DNA from: RGIG9379 sp031553005
GTDB lineage: Bacteria; Bacteroidota; Bacteroidia; Bacteroidales; Paludibacteraceae
Reading direction: 5' to 3'
Assembly (NCBI GenBank): GCA_031553005.1
Contig: JAVBMA010000017.1
Span: forward strand, 5,275 to 69,274
DNA length: 64,000 nucleotides
Both the position numbers and the translations under genes were made by a program. This document shows, one piece after another, positions 26,402 through 36,600 of this stretch (positions are counted from its first letter, which is position 1; each line of letters opens with the position of its first letter). The notes under the pieces are model-generated. The model did no database searches, was not told where the DNA came from, and saw only the letters and a program-made list of their open reading frames with translations.

Positions 26402-27931
26402 TCAATCCTTTCCTTGCATAATATGAGAAAATGCCTCTCCTAAAGAGTCGACAATATCTCCTGCAATCATTGCCTGTTGTGAATGTGCCTTCGCGGCAAA
26501 ATCGCCCGCCAAACCATGCAAATACACACCCAACAGGGCGGCGTTCCCAGAAAAGTACCCTTGTGCCAGCAACGAAAGGATAATGCCGGTAAGCACATCA
26601 CCGCTTCCTGCTGTCGCCATACCGGGATTTCCGGTAGAATTGAAAAAGCATCGTCCGTCAGGAAAAGCCACACTTGTATTGGCTCCTTTCAGGACAACTA
26701 TTACTTTGTGTTTTTGGGCAAATTCCAATTGTTTTTGCAGCCTTTCGTATCCAGACGACGAATGTCCTGCCAGCCGGTCAAACTCTTTCGGATGGGGAGT
26801 CAATACCGATCCTTCGGGAACCCATTGCAGCATTTCCGGCGATTCGGAAATAATATTCAACGCATCGGCATCTATCACCAATGGTATTTTGCAATTCTTC
26901 AACAAATCGTATAAGATATGGCAAGTGCCATTATCGGTACCGATACCCGGACCAATACCGACTGCGGAATAGTCATTTTTTCCGTTCAACATCGAATTCA
27001 CATCAACAAGTACCATTTCATGTGCGCCATATTGAATCATGGCTTCAGGAACGGAAATCTGCATAATATCGTATCCCTTTTGAGGAATATGAGTAGAAAG
27101 GAGTCCGCAACCGCCGCGCATACACGCTTTTGCCGATAAAACGGCAGCTCCCATTTTTCCGTATGAACCGGCAAAGAGTAAAGCATGCCCATAATCTCCT
27201 TTATGGGAAAACTTGCGTCGAGGGCGTAATATTGACCTGATATCTTTCTCTTCCGTTAAAAAATAGGAGGATGGTAAATCCTCTAATGCCTGCGGATGCA
27301 AACCTATGTCAAGAATTGAGTATTTACCTACATAGATCTCATTTTCGGGCAAAAGGAAAGCTAATTTTGGAAGTTGGAAGCTAAACGTATAGTCTGCATG
27401 GACAATAGACTTGTCTTCATTAGCCCGGTTGTCCTCTCCGAAAAGTCCGGAAGGAACATCGATCGAAAATATGGTAGCTTCGCTATTATTAATAATTGAA
27501 ACGACCTTGGCAAATATGCCTTCCAACGGACGGTTTAATCCCGATCCGAACAATCCGTCCACAACATAATCCGCCAATGAAATTGTTATTCTTTCAGCCT
27601 CATCGACTTCGACAAGCGCATCGGGATAAGTCGCAAGCAATTTCGCTTTTGCAGCTTCACATCCCGGGGAAAGGAGTCCTTTGGGATTGACAAGGAAAAC
27701 ACGAACGGACTGACCGGCAATGAGCAACAATCGGGCAACAATAAGGGCATCTCCCCCATTATCGCCGGGACCGGCAAAAACAGTTATGCGATGCTCTCCG
27801 TCCAAAAAACCAACCATCTTATTGAAAAAAGCAAGGGATGCCCGTTCCATTAAAGCAAATGAATCAATAGGTTCATTCTGAATAGTGTATTCATCTATTT
27901 CTTTTATCTGAGACGTTTTAAAAAGTTTCAT
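26402..27931 (-). CDS. nnr: Bifunctional NAD(P)H-hydrate epimerase/dehydratase
   Basis: Repairs hydrated NADH and NADPH. The 509-residue fusion has the YjeF N-terminal epimerase (about 1-215, with FAGPGDNGGDALIVARLL) and the C-terminal ADP-dependent dehydratase with a ribokinase-like fold (about 225-500). The latter shows GSYGKMGAAVLSAKAC, VGIGPGIGTD, LTPHPKEFDRL and the phosphate loop NPGMATAGSGDVLTG. Full length for the bifunctional form. It is a single gene with about 180 nt upstream and 216 nt to the next gene. Confidence 0.95.
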   Translation of the reverse strand: MKLFKTSQIKEIDEYTIQNEPIDSFALMERASLAFFNKMVGFLDGEHRITVFAGPGDNGGDALIVARLLLIAGQSVRVFLVNPKGLLSPGCEAAKAKLLATYPDALVEVDEAERITISLADYVVDGLFGSGLNRPLEGIFAKVVSIINNSEATIFSIDVPSGLFGEDNRANEDKSIVHADYTFSFQLPKLAFLLPENEIYVGKYSILDIGLHPQALEDLPSSYFLTEEKDIRSILRPRRKFSHKGDYGHALLFAGSYGKMGAAVLSAKACMRGGCGLLSTHIPQKGYDIMQISVPEAMIQYGAHEMVLVDVNSMLNGKNDYSAVGIGPGIGTDNGTCHILYDLLKNCKIPLVIDADALNIISESPEMLQWVPEGSVLTPHPKEFDRLAGHSSSGYERLQKQLEFAQKHKVIVVLKGANTSVAFPDGRCFFNSTGNPGMATAGSGDVLTGIILSLLAQGYFSGNAALLGVYLHGLAGDFAAKAHSQQAMIAGDIVDSLGEAFSHIMQGKD

Positions 27932-28147
27932 AGCTTCTCTTTTTAATTCATTTATATTTCTTTAATTATCATATTTTCGCAGGAAAACATTCATCCCCGA
28001 AAATTATTTCTTTAATAATGAGCCTCTCCGGCCACTTCCGCACAAAAAACAACTCTGTTTAATAAATCCAATCACATTTCTGATTAACAATAAGTTATAG
28101 TAAAAATACTTACAGTTTAACTTTTATTAAATATTTAAAATTCAATA

Positions 28148-30094
28148 TTACCACTCGGTTTCCAACTCTTCGACTTCCGTAGTATCTATTTTTTCCAAAT
28201 AAGCAGATGCTTTTCCTTTAATCTTAACATTAGGAACCAGTTTCTCAAATTGCTCCTCCGTCATATAATCGTGATTCAACATTCGTTTGCCAACTACCTC
28301 GTAAAAGTTGGAAAGATATGGCTTCAAGTTCCGGCTTTTGTCAAAAGACCACATAAACTTTTTAGGATGGGAGACGATACTTGCCATAAATATTGCTTCT
28401 TCGGGAGCCAGGTCGGCAGCCTCTTTATTAAAATAAAAACGAGCTGCTTCGTTGGCTCCGTAAATTCCCGGTCCCCATTCAATTATATTAAGATAAATCT
28501 CGAACATGCGGTTTTTAGAGACAAGCCGGTTATTTTCTATCAACCAGACAATCAATGCCTCTTCCAGCTTGCGGGTTATTGTTTTATCCCTGCTCAAATA
28601 GAGGTTTTTCACCAATTGCATAGATATCGTGCTTCCTCCCCGCGCAAATCTCTTCTCTTTTATATCTTTCACCAAGGATGCCTGCAAAGCCTCTTCAACA
28701 AAACCGTTATGCCCATAAAAGAATCCGTCTTCGGCAAAAAGCACAGCCGACCTCAGATAAGGAGAAATTGACTCCAGATTCCGGAAATCAGGACAGAGCT
28801 CCCCTACTTCAAATGTCTTCACCAATTCGCCCTTTTCATAAGCCGAGTAGGGAAAAGGTTCCCGTATTTTTGTCAAATCGGTCTTCCCAAACCGTTTAAT
28901 ACTAAAATCTTCTTTACTCAAAGAGGATTGAAACTTCAGGCTGTCGACTTCCGACATATCTACCGCAAAGTAGAAGTTGTATGAGAGGTTTCCGGCCGTT
29001 TGGATTCCCTCCAGATTGCGAAATAATCCCTTGGGCAGGGATGAAAAAAGATTATCCGCGGGAAAACTTTTTTTCCGGACGGAGACCGTCAGATTAACTT
29101 CCGGCTTCACTTTCAGTGATATGTAAGGGTGAAAATCGAGCTTATTGAATTGTACTGTTGTTGCGCTATCCAATTCCAAATAATCCGGATGAACATTCAC
29201 CAAATAATTCATTTTACTGTTTTGAAATAAAATCTCTTCTGTCGAAAGCCTCTCATTTTGAACACTTAAATTGCAAAATGAAATAAAACCTTCCAATTGC
29301 AGCAAATCTTTTTCTTCTCCCGCTTGTGAAAACCGGAATTGTAATGTATCAAATAGTACGCGAGTATGGTATTTATGCTGCAAATACGGGATTTCAACAA
29401 GTTCCTCTTCCAATGCACTCACTTTGCAACTTAGCTTTTTATCGCTACGCCGGAAAAATCCTTCTAAAAAGAAATTTTGTTCTTTGCCATTTTCGTTTGC
29501 CAGCACTTGCGAAAAGAAACAATGATCTTCTATTTTCAATTCGGGAATGGTCAGGCTTGAAAAAAAATCGGCGCTTTGAGCACTTATATTTATGTCGGAG
29601 ACAAGAATATCTTCGGGAATAAAACGAAAGAAAAGGGTTAAAAAACGAGATATTTTTTGCGTGTAGCCGGAAGTTGATTGGTCTGAACCGAAGGCTGGTT
29701 CATCTTCTCCTTTTTGCAATAAAAAGTCAAAGTTTCGTTTTCCGCCGTAATCCTTGAATGAAAGGGTAAAACCGTTTATGCGGAGGTCTTGCAGTTCAAT
29801 TTCCTTAACCGGAAGTTTCCATAAATTGAGTTTTGCCTCAACCTCTCTTATATAAACAAGTGTATCATTATCTTGGGAAGCAATGCATAAATTATTGATC
29901 CGGAGATCATTTAAACCCGACAAATAGATTTTGTCATAAGAAATCTTTATTGATTTTTTCTGTTCATACCTGTCTGCTTTTTCACGGATAAAAGGTTCCA
30001 ATATATTGTTTCGCTGCCAATAAAGAGTTATTGCCAGTATAAATATAGCTGCCGAAGAAAGAGCAATAATTAATTTATATTTTCCTTTTATCAT
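28148..30094 (-). CDS. GT51 peptidoglycan glycosyltransferase with long N-terminal domain
   Basis: Polymerises lipid II into glycan strands. The GT51 domain lies in the C-terminal third (about 435-610): catalytic EDGFFYGHNG, RGGSTISMQLVKNLYLS, RKLEEALIVWLIE and YLNIIEWG. There is no transpeptidase domain. The first ~430 residues hold a membrane helix (about 8-26) and then a long beta-rich region (IKISYDKIYLSGLNDLRINNL ..., ISAQSADFFSSLTIPELKI) that looks like AsmA or translocation-type repeats; this resemblance is tentative. Classic MtgA is near 240 residues, so the extension is large. A -7-like box lies about 170 nt upstream (30265-30272). Confidence 0.85.
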   Translation of the reverse strand: MIKGKYKLIIALSSAAIFILAITLYWQRNNILEPFIREKADRYEQKKSIKISYDKIYLSGLNDLRINNLCIASQDNDTLVYIREVEAKLNLWKLPVKEIELQDLRINGFTLSFKDYGGKRNFDFLLQKGEDEPAFGSDQSTSGYTQKISRFLTLFFRFIPEDILVSDINISAQSADFFSSLTIPELKIEDHCFFSQVLANENGKEQNFFLEGFFRRSDKKLSCKVSALEEELVEIPYLQHKYHTRVLFDTLQFRFSQAGEEKDLLQLEGFISFCNLSVQNERLSTEEILFQNSKMNYLVNVHPDYLELDSATTVQFNKLDFHPYISLKVKPEVNLTVSVRKKSFPADNLFSSLPKGLFRNLEGIQTAGNLSYNFYFAVDMSEVDSLKFQSSLSKEDFSIKRFGKTDLTKIREPFPYSAYEKGELVKTFEVGELCPDFRNLESISPYLRSAVLFAEDGFFYGHNGFVEEALQASLVKDIKEKRFARGGSTISMQLVKNLYLSRDKTITRKLEEALIVWLIENNRLVSKNRMFEIYLNIIEWGPGIYGANEAARFYFNKEAADLAPEEAIFMASIVSHPKKFMWSFDKSRNLKPYLSNFYEVVGKRMLNHDYMTEEQFEKLVPNVKIKGKASAYLEKIDTTEVEELETEW

Positions 30095-30415
30095 CTACAA
30101 TTTCGCTTTTAGGGCAAATTTTTCATATAGATAATCTTTTCAAAAAGAAAATAAATTGGTAAGCAAGAAAACTGTACTCAAAATTGCATACAATAAAATG
30201 CTTGTTCGACCATCTTATTTTATAAAAAAATTATTCATAAAATGTTTAGATTGATTGCTCAAGGCAAATATAAGAATTTATCAGAACGATTATTCGTTTA
30301 CTTCGCGGAATTTTCAAAAACTATTCTTTTTTATCTCTGTTTTGTCCGGTTAAACAGATAAAATTTGTCATTTTATTATCTCTTTCGATTTTTTTATACC
30401 TTTAGTTGAATTTAT
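30095..30415. other. 321-nt spacer upstream of the GT51 gene
   Basis: AT-rich; the only feature I see is a minus-strand TATATTTG box at 30265-30272. It may serve the GT51 gene with a long leader. No gene or repeat seen. Confidence 0.5.
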
Positions 30416-30970
30416 TCAAAACGCACGGTATATCAACAAATTAACTAGAATAACCAACAATAAATTGATCCCGCTCAAAATAAAAACAGGAGTTGTTTTT
30501 CTTGCAAAAAGCAGATATACATTGATAAATGATATCGCAATAGTAATAAGCAGGTCGGGAATATAAATAAAGACAGGAGCGATAAGAGAGGTCACATTCT
30601 CGGTCAGCAATATGGATCCGGCAAAATATATTGCCGTAAAATAGACCAAAACCGGAACCAGTATTGCCACAGCAAAAGCCAATATCCTCCGCAAATTTTT
30701 CTTATTCTTTTCATTTTTTGCGTGCAAGACCCTCTTTTCCGCCTTCTTTCTTTTCCGTTCCAACAATTGTTGCTCGTCCAACTGTTGCTGGGATATGCAA
30801 ACTTCTTTTTTGTAGTCTTCAAACGTTTTTCCCTGGTTTTTGAACTCCAATGCCCAAGAGCGGTAGCTATTATGCAGCCTCGACCCACAATTGGAACAAA
30901 GCGTCAGATACTCTGTCTTAACTTCATTCAGGAATTCGCAATTCTGGCATTTCAAATAGTATATCATCAT
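30416..30970 (-). CDS. Zinc-ribbon membrane protein of unknown function
   Basis: A 184-residue protein. The N-terminus has a four-Cys zinc ribbon (YYLKCQNCEF ... LCSNCGSRL, about 6-32), followed by a soluble linker, a Lys/Arg/Glu-rich helix (about 65-100) and three hydrophobic segments (about 102-125, 127-150, 160-183). The start is MM, so 30967 is equally possible. I do not recognise a named family. It lies 37 nt after the MATE gene on the same strand and could be co-transcribed with it. Confidence 0.72.
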   Translation of the reverse strand: MMIYYLKCQNCEFLNEVKTEYLTLCSNCGSRLHNSYRSWALEFKNQGKTFEDYKKEVCISQQQLDEQQLLERKRKKAEKRVLHAKNEKNKKNLRRILAFAVAILVPVLVYFTAIYFAGSILLTENVTSLIAPVFIYIPDLLITIAISFINVYLLFARKTTPVFILSGINLLLVILVNLLIYRAF

Positions 30971-31007
30971 TTTAGGTATTTGATTGAACTTAATAGTAAT
31001 TAACTGT

Positions 31008-32357
31008 TTAACGCCTTTTCAATAAGCGTCCGGAAATCAGGATAAATCTTCTTACCAAAAGAAATGCGGCTACGTTCAAACCGAAAATATAACCGATCCA
31101 CACTCCGACCGCTCCCATATTTAGGACTACCCCGAAGAAATAGCCTACAGGCAGGTTAATCAATGTATAACAAATTACGGCAAACAACATCGGATGCTTC
31201 ACATCCGCCATTCCGCGCAGCGCACCAAGCGCAACAATCTGCAATCCGTCCGCCAATTGGTAAACCGCCGCCATAATCAGGAGCGTTCCCGACATATGTA
31301 TAACAAACGGATCGTCTGAAAAGAGCAACGGAATCTGATGCCGGAAAAATACTAAAAAAAAGGCAGCTATAAAACTATAACAAATAACTAAGTGCATGGA
31401 TGCAAACCCGGCTTTTCGCAAGGAATGATAGTCGCGTACTCCTAACTGATGGCTCACCCGGATAGTAGTAGCCGAAGCAATACCGGCAACCAACATAAAC
31501 GTCAATGATGAGATAGTCCCCGCAATCTGGTGACTGGCAAGCGATACTGCGCCAAACCATCCCACCATTATTGTAGACAAACTGAATGTTGTTGTTTCAA
31601 CCAACATCTGGAATCCGATGGGAAGGCCGATAGAACAGAGCAATTTGATTTTCCGTAGAGAAAACACTTCCCATTTAAAAAAATAGAAATAACGCCACAA
31701 TGAGGATTCCCATTTGAAAATAATTAAATAGAATACAGGCATCAACATACGTGAAATAAGTGTAGCAATACCCGCTCCGATAATTCCGTAAGCAGGAAAG
31801 CCCATTTTACCGAATATCAACACGTAATTTAACCCGATATTAATTAAATTGGCAACAATCGTAATGTACATGGCTTTTTTCGTATCGCCGATCCCTTCCA
31901 TAAACTGCCTGAATGCCTGAAAAAGCAAAAAAGGAGGAAGCGACAGCACCAATATCCGGTAATAAGGGACTGCCAATGCAATGACCTCTTCCGGCTGTCC
32001 CATTTTATCCATCAGAAAGGAGACGGAATACATGATAATGCAAACAAGGATTACGAGCAGAAAGTCAAAAAGTATTGAATTTTGAAAGGTCGCGGCAACA
32101 TCTTTGAATTTTCCTTGCGAGTAGGCTTGTCCCACAATCGGCGTAGAACCAAACGATGCACCCAGTACCACCACTAATCCTATAAAAAAAATAGCCGAAG
32201 CAAAAGATGCTGCTGCCAGTTCGTTAGTTCCCAATTGCCCCACCATTACCGTATCGGCAAGCTGAACAACTGCATTTCCGAGTTGGGAAAGCATGATCGG
32301 AACAGCCACTTTCAAATTTCGCTTATAAAAAGGAAGATACTCCCGAAAAAAACGCAT
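31008..32357 (-). CDS. MATE family efflux transporter
   Basis: Inner-membrane antiporter that exports drugs or metabolites against Na+ or H+. The 449-residue protein has about twelve membrane helices in two related halves. The start carries PIMLSQLGNAVVQLADTVMVGQLG and the half-repeat GLPIGFQMLVETTTFSLSTIMVGWFGAVSLASHQIA, the usual MATE pair. The closest named types are NorM/DinF-like; the substrate cannot be told. A TACTTTTG box (32485-32492) lies about 130 nt upstream. Confidence 0.92.
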   Translation of the reverse strand: MRFFREYLPFYKRNLKVAVPIMLSQLGNAVVQLADTVMVGQLGTNELAAASFASAIFFIGLVVVLGASFGSTPIVGQAYSQGKFKDVAATFQNSILFDFLLVILVCIIMYSVSFLMDKMGQPEEVIALAVPYYRILVLSLPPFLLFQAFRQFMEGIGDTKKAMYITIVANLINIGLNYVLIFGKMGFPAYGIIGAGIATLISRMLMPVFYLIIFKWESSLWRYFYFFKWEVFSLRKIKLLCSIGLPIGFQMLVETTTFSLSTIMVGWFGAVSLASHQIAGTISSLTFMLVAGIASATTIRVSHQLGVRDYHSLRKAGFASMHLVICYSFIAAFFLVFFRHQIPLLFSDDPFVIHMSGTLLIMAAVYQLADGLQIVALGALRGMADVKHPMLFAVICYTLINLPVGYFFGVVLNMGAVGVWIGYIFGLNVAAFLLVRRFILISGRLLKRR

Positions 32358-32484
32358 TGATGATCTAAAATAAGTAGTTACAAGTTATTAGTTACCAACC
32401 TATTAATGAAATAATAAATACCTAAATTATATCATTAAATATTTGCAATTACTTATTAAAAGATTTTGCAAAATGTGATTCTGA

Positions 32485-32492
32485 CAAAAGTA
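32485..32492 (-). promoter_or_regulatory. Putative -7 box of the MATE gene
   Basis: Minus strand TACTTTTG, fitting TAnnTTTG. No clear -33 element. Confidence 0.4.
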
Positions 32493-32689
32493 CGAAGATT
32501 TAAAAAGAGTAAATAGTTAAAAAATAAATAGAGAGACAATAGGTCGGCTAAATTTTCACACAGATTAAATCCGGAAGATTTATACATTTATAGCCAATGT
32601 TCAATATTTTCTATATTCGACTTCGAATGGAGTTATACATACAAAATTGATAATAAAGCTTTTTATATAAAAGGAACTTAAGTATTGCT

Positions 32690-32788
32690 CTTAGCGTCTT
32701 AGCGTACTTTGAGCCTTTGCGTTTTAAAATTAAGCGCAAGCGCTTTTCATATTTAACGCAAAGGCTCAAAGTACGCTAAGACGCTAAG
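32690..32788. repeat. Perfect 34-bp inverted repeat
   Basis: Arms 32690-32723 and 32755-32788 are exact reverse complements; the 31-nt loop has its own hairpin (AAGCGC/GCGCTT). Each arm also carries a short internal repeat (TTAGCG twice). It would form a strong cruciform or RNA hairpin. Confidence 0.85.
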
Positions 32789-33161
32789 TTTTATGAGGAA
32801 CTTATTTAGGAGCTCACGCCTGCTTATTTAAGCAAAAAAAAATCCGAAGTTTAAGGCTTCGGACTTGTTCAATCTCTTTTTTTAATGAGTTTTCTGAGAT
32901 TAACAAAACTAAATTGAAAACATTCAATTTTAGAAATAGATTTACATAAAAAAAGGTTTCAGATTGGATATAGTATATTTATATAATAGGGTCATTTCTA
33001 AAAGAAGATCTGTATCTCCTTTAATTGTATTGCAATGTTAGTGGGATTCGATTCGTTTTATGTGGATTTTTGGATAAAATATGTGGACAATTTGAAAATT
33101 GTCTTTAAAACCGGTTCTTTTTACACAAATAGCAGAAAAAAATTACACAAAAGTCAATTTC

Positions 33162-33240
33162 TTAGTAAACGAGTAGACAAGTAAACAAGTTGCTCATATT
33201 TTATTCTTAGTTCTTGTTTACTTGTCTACTCGTTTACTAA
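33162..33240. repeat. Perfect 28-bp inverted repeat made of octamers
   Basis: Arms 33162-33189 and 33213-33240 are exact reverse complements and are built of units GAGTAAAC, GAGTAGAC and AAGTAAAC. The loop is 23 nt. Same family as 18225-18292 and 37046-37166. Confidence 0.85.
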
Positions 33241-33274
33241 AATTTTATCAAGAAAGATTGGAATAAAAATAAAA

Positions 33275-33298
33275 AAGGATGGCCTTACGGTCATCCTT
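33275..33298 (-). terminator. Ferredoxin gene terminator
   Basis: A 10-bp stem with a tetraloop (AAGGATGGCC/GGTCATCCTT) and a T-run on the minus strand, about 24 nt past the ferredoxin stop. Confidence 0.8.
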
Positions 33299-33321
33299 CC
33301 AATTTCTTTGATTATATAAGA

Positions 33322-33492
33322 TTAATTTGCCGGTGAAATGGCACCTGTTGGACAAACGTCTGCACAAGTTCCACAATCAGTACATTTTTCCGGATCAATT
33401 GAATAAATATCGCCTTCTGATATAGCTTCTACCGGACATTCACTAATACAAGATCCGCAAGCAATACAATCTTCACTAATTACGTAAGCCAT
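33322..33492 (-). CDS. 2[4Fe-4S] ferredoxin
   Basis: Small electron carrier for low-potential redox enzymes such as pyruvate:ferredoxin oxidoreductase. The 56-residue protein starts MAYVISEDC and has two clostridial cluster motifs, CIACGSCISECP and CTDCGTCADVCP, each with the C-x2-C-x2-C-x3-CP spacing. It is a single-gene unit with its own promoter (33535-33565) and terminator (33275-33298), which fits high expression in an anaerobe. Confidence 0.96.
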   Translation of the reverse strand: MAYVISEDCIACGSCISECPVEAISEGDIYSIDPEKCTDCGTCADVCPTGAISPAN

Positions 33493-33534
33493 GATTTTTT
33501 ATCTTTTAAATTTTTAAAAATAGAAATTCGAACA

Positions 33535-33565
33535 CAAAAATAAAGTATTTAAAAGGGTTTATAAA
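33535..33565 (-). promoter_or_regulatory. Ferredoxin promoter
   Basis: Minus strand: TTTA, 19 nt, TATTTTTG (33535-33542), close to the full Bacteroidetes consensus, about 43 nt before the ATG. Confidence 0.6.
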
Positions 33566-33669
33566 ATTATTTCACCACTTTTTTACTAATTTAGATTGTT
33601 TCTAAATTAGGTATATAATTTACCTTTTCTTCAATTGATTTTCTAAAGGCATGACTTGAAGTCACACCT

Positions 33670-36600
33670 TTAGAAAGCCTGCTCACTGTCAATCGTTTTC
33701 AATATATCATAAGCCGTTTTAACTGCCTTTATATCCGAAAAGAGAACAGATCGTTTACCCGCCGTTTCACGCAATTTGGTTCTTGCTGCATGATGCTGAA
33801 TATAATAAAGCACTTTCCCGAAAGCAGCTGATTGATAATATGGAGAATTTTCGGAAGAGGTGAAATAACCGATCATCCGCTCGTTTTTGAGCGTCAACCG
33901 TTCAAACCCGATCCGTATGGCAACCCACCTCAAACGAACCAAAATAAACAAATCTTCTGTCTCCGCAGGGAATTTTCCAAAACGGTCTTCGAGCCGTTTC
34001 TCAAAACCGGTCAACTCTTCTTCATTCTTCACACTGTCCAACTCCCGGTAAAGGTTCATGCGTTCGGAAACACTTTCGATATAACCGGACGGGAACATCA
34101 GTTCCATATCGGTCTCGATCTGGCAATCGGTAACGAAATTCCGTTCTTCTGCCTTCTCTGCCATTTCATCGTGGTATATATCCGAAAATTCATCTTCCTT
34201 CAACTCTTCTACAGCTTCATTCAACACTTTATGGTAAGTTTCATAACCAAGGTCGGCAATAAAACCGCTCTGTTCCGCACCCAATAAATTTCCGGCTCCA
34301 CGTATATCCAAATCCTGCATAGCAATATTAAATCCGCTTCCCAGATCGGAAAAGCTCTCTATCGCCTGCAAGCGCCTGCGGGCATCCTGCGTAAGTACGG
34401 AAAGAGGCGGCGCCAGCAGATAACAAAATGCCCTTCGGTTGGCACGTCCTACCCTGCCCCTGAGCTGGTGCAAGTCGCTCAGCCCGAAATTTTGAGCATT
34501 ATTTACAATAATCGTATTGCAATTAGGTATATCAATGCCCGACTCTATAATCGTAGTAGCAACCAACACATCATATTCGTAATCAATAAAATCCAGTACG
34601 ATCTTCTCCAACGCCTCTCCATCCATTTGTCCATGTCCGGTCACTACACGGGCCTCCGGAACCAAGCGTTTAATCAGCAATTCAATTTCAACCAGATTTT
34701 GCACGCGGTTATTGATAAAAAAGACCTGTCCGTTGCGATCCAGTTCAAACCGGATTGCTTCGCGGATAACATCTTCATTGAAAGTGTGCAGTTCAGTCTG
34801 AACGGGATAACGGTTTGGCGGAGGCGTATTGATGACCGATAAATCACGCGCTCCCATAAGCGAAAATTGCAGCGTTCGGGGAATCGGGGTGGCTGTCATC
34901 GTAAGCGTATCCACATTCACTTTCATCTGTTTTATCTTCTCCTTTACCGAGACGCCAAACTTTTGTTCTTCATCTATAATCAACAATCCCAAATCTTTGA
35001 AACGGATATCTTTACCGATTATCTTATGAGTACCGATCAATATATCTATTTTACCTTCCGAAAGGTCTTTCAGAATCGCTGTAACATCCTTCGATTTTCG
35101 CGAGCGACTCAAATAATCTACCCGGCAAGGGAAATCTTTCAACCGCTCGCTGAATGTCCGGTAGTGTTGCAATGCAAGAATAGTCGTAGGAACCAATACC
35201 GCAACCTGCTTATTATCGGCAACCGCCTTGAATGCCGCACGCACCGCGATTTCTGTCTTTCCGAACCCTACATCACCACAAATAAGCCTATCCATCGGCA
35301 AATCACGTTCCATATCTTTTTTTACATCAATCGTAGCTTTTACCTGATCGGGCGTATCTTCATAAATAAAAGAGGCTTCCAGTTCGGATTGCATAAACGT
35401 ATCGTGCGAAAAAGAGAATCCTCTTTCGGAACGCCTTTTCGAATAAAGTGAAATCAATTCGCGGGCAATATCCTTGACCTTTTTCTTGGTGCGGTCTTTA
35501 AGCGATTGCCATGCACCTGTTCCCAGTTTATTTATGCGCGGCGGTTCTCCTTCCTTACTTCTGTAACGGGAAATCTTATGCAGAGAATGAATACTGACAA
35601 AAAGCAAGTCATCATCCCGGTAAAGGAGTTTTATGACTTCCTGCCGTTTCCCGTTCATTTCGGTTGTGATCAGTCCCCCAAACTTTCCTACCCCATGATC
35701 TATATGGACTATGTAATCGCCCTGTTTAAAATCGCTCAGCTCTTTCAGGCTCAATGCGACACGCCCTTCACGCGCTCTATCCGACTTCAAACTGTACTTA
35801 TGGTAACGGTCAAAAATCTGATGATCGGTATAACAACAAATTTTCAAATCATGATCGACAAACCCTTCATGCAGTGTTTTTAGGACAGCAGTAAACTTAA
35901 CATCCTCTCCCCGATCGGCAAAAATAGTTTTCAAGCGGTCGGTCTGCCGTTCATTATCACTTAATACAAAAATCCGGTAACCGTTTTTTTGCATCTCCTG
36001 AAAATTAGCGCTGACCAATTCGAAGTTTTTATGAAATACAGGTTGCGGAGACGAATTAAACTGCAATGTGTCGGCATCTTTCAAAACGCAACGGCTTCCA
36101 AATTCAATCCGGCGAAAATCTAATATCTGCCGGATAAATTCGGTCGGATTCAGCAAACTCTCTTTATCTCCCAATTCATCATAATAATGAGTAGCCCGGT
36201 CTGTGACAAAAGTAAAATCGCGGAATGCAAAAACGGTATCTTGCCGGACATAATTGAATATCGACTCCGACTCGTCGCCTTTAGTATGAATATCCGAGAT
36301 AATGGAAATTGTCTCCTTTTTTTCTTTCGAAAGTTGGCTTTCGATATCAAATGTACGGATAGAATCAATCTCATCGCCAAAAAAGTCGATACGGTAAGGA
36401 TACTCATTCGAAAAAGAAAAAACATCGATAATGCTCCCGCGAACAGAATATTGTCCGGGCTCGTAGACAAAATCAACGCGCTCGAATCCATACTCGTTCA
36501 GCACTTGGATAATAAATTCAGTATCAACACTCTCTCCGGTGTTCAGATGCAATGTTTTCTTCCGCAAATGTTCCGAGGCGATTACCTTTTCCATCATCGC

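Larger units (their letters stand above)
32358..33321. other. 964-nt spacer with two long perfect inverted repeats
   Basis: Between the MATE gene and the ferredoxin gene. It holds a -7 box for MATE, a 34-bp perfect inverted repeat (32690-32788), a 28-bp perfect octamer inverted repeat (33162-33240) and the ferredoxin terminator. A weak hairpin with CCGAAGxxTTAAGxxTTCGG-like arms lies near 32841-32862. No reading frame is convincing. Confidence 0.7.

Noticed and set aside
33601..33669. Hairpin overlapping the mfd stop as a terminator
   Set aside because: The TTCTAAAGG/CCTTTAGAA stem is real, but no T run follows on the minus strand, so I do not call a terminator.
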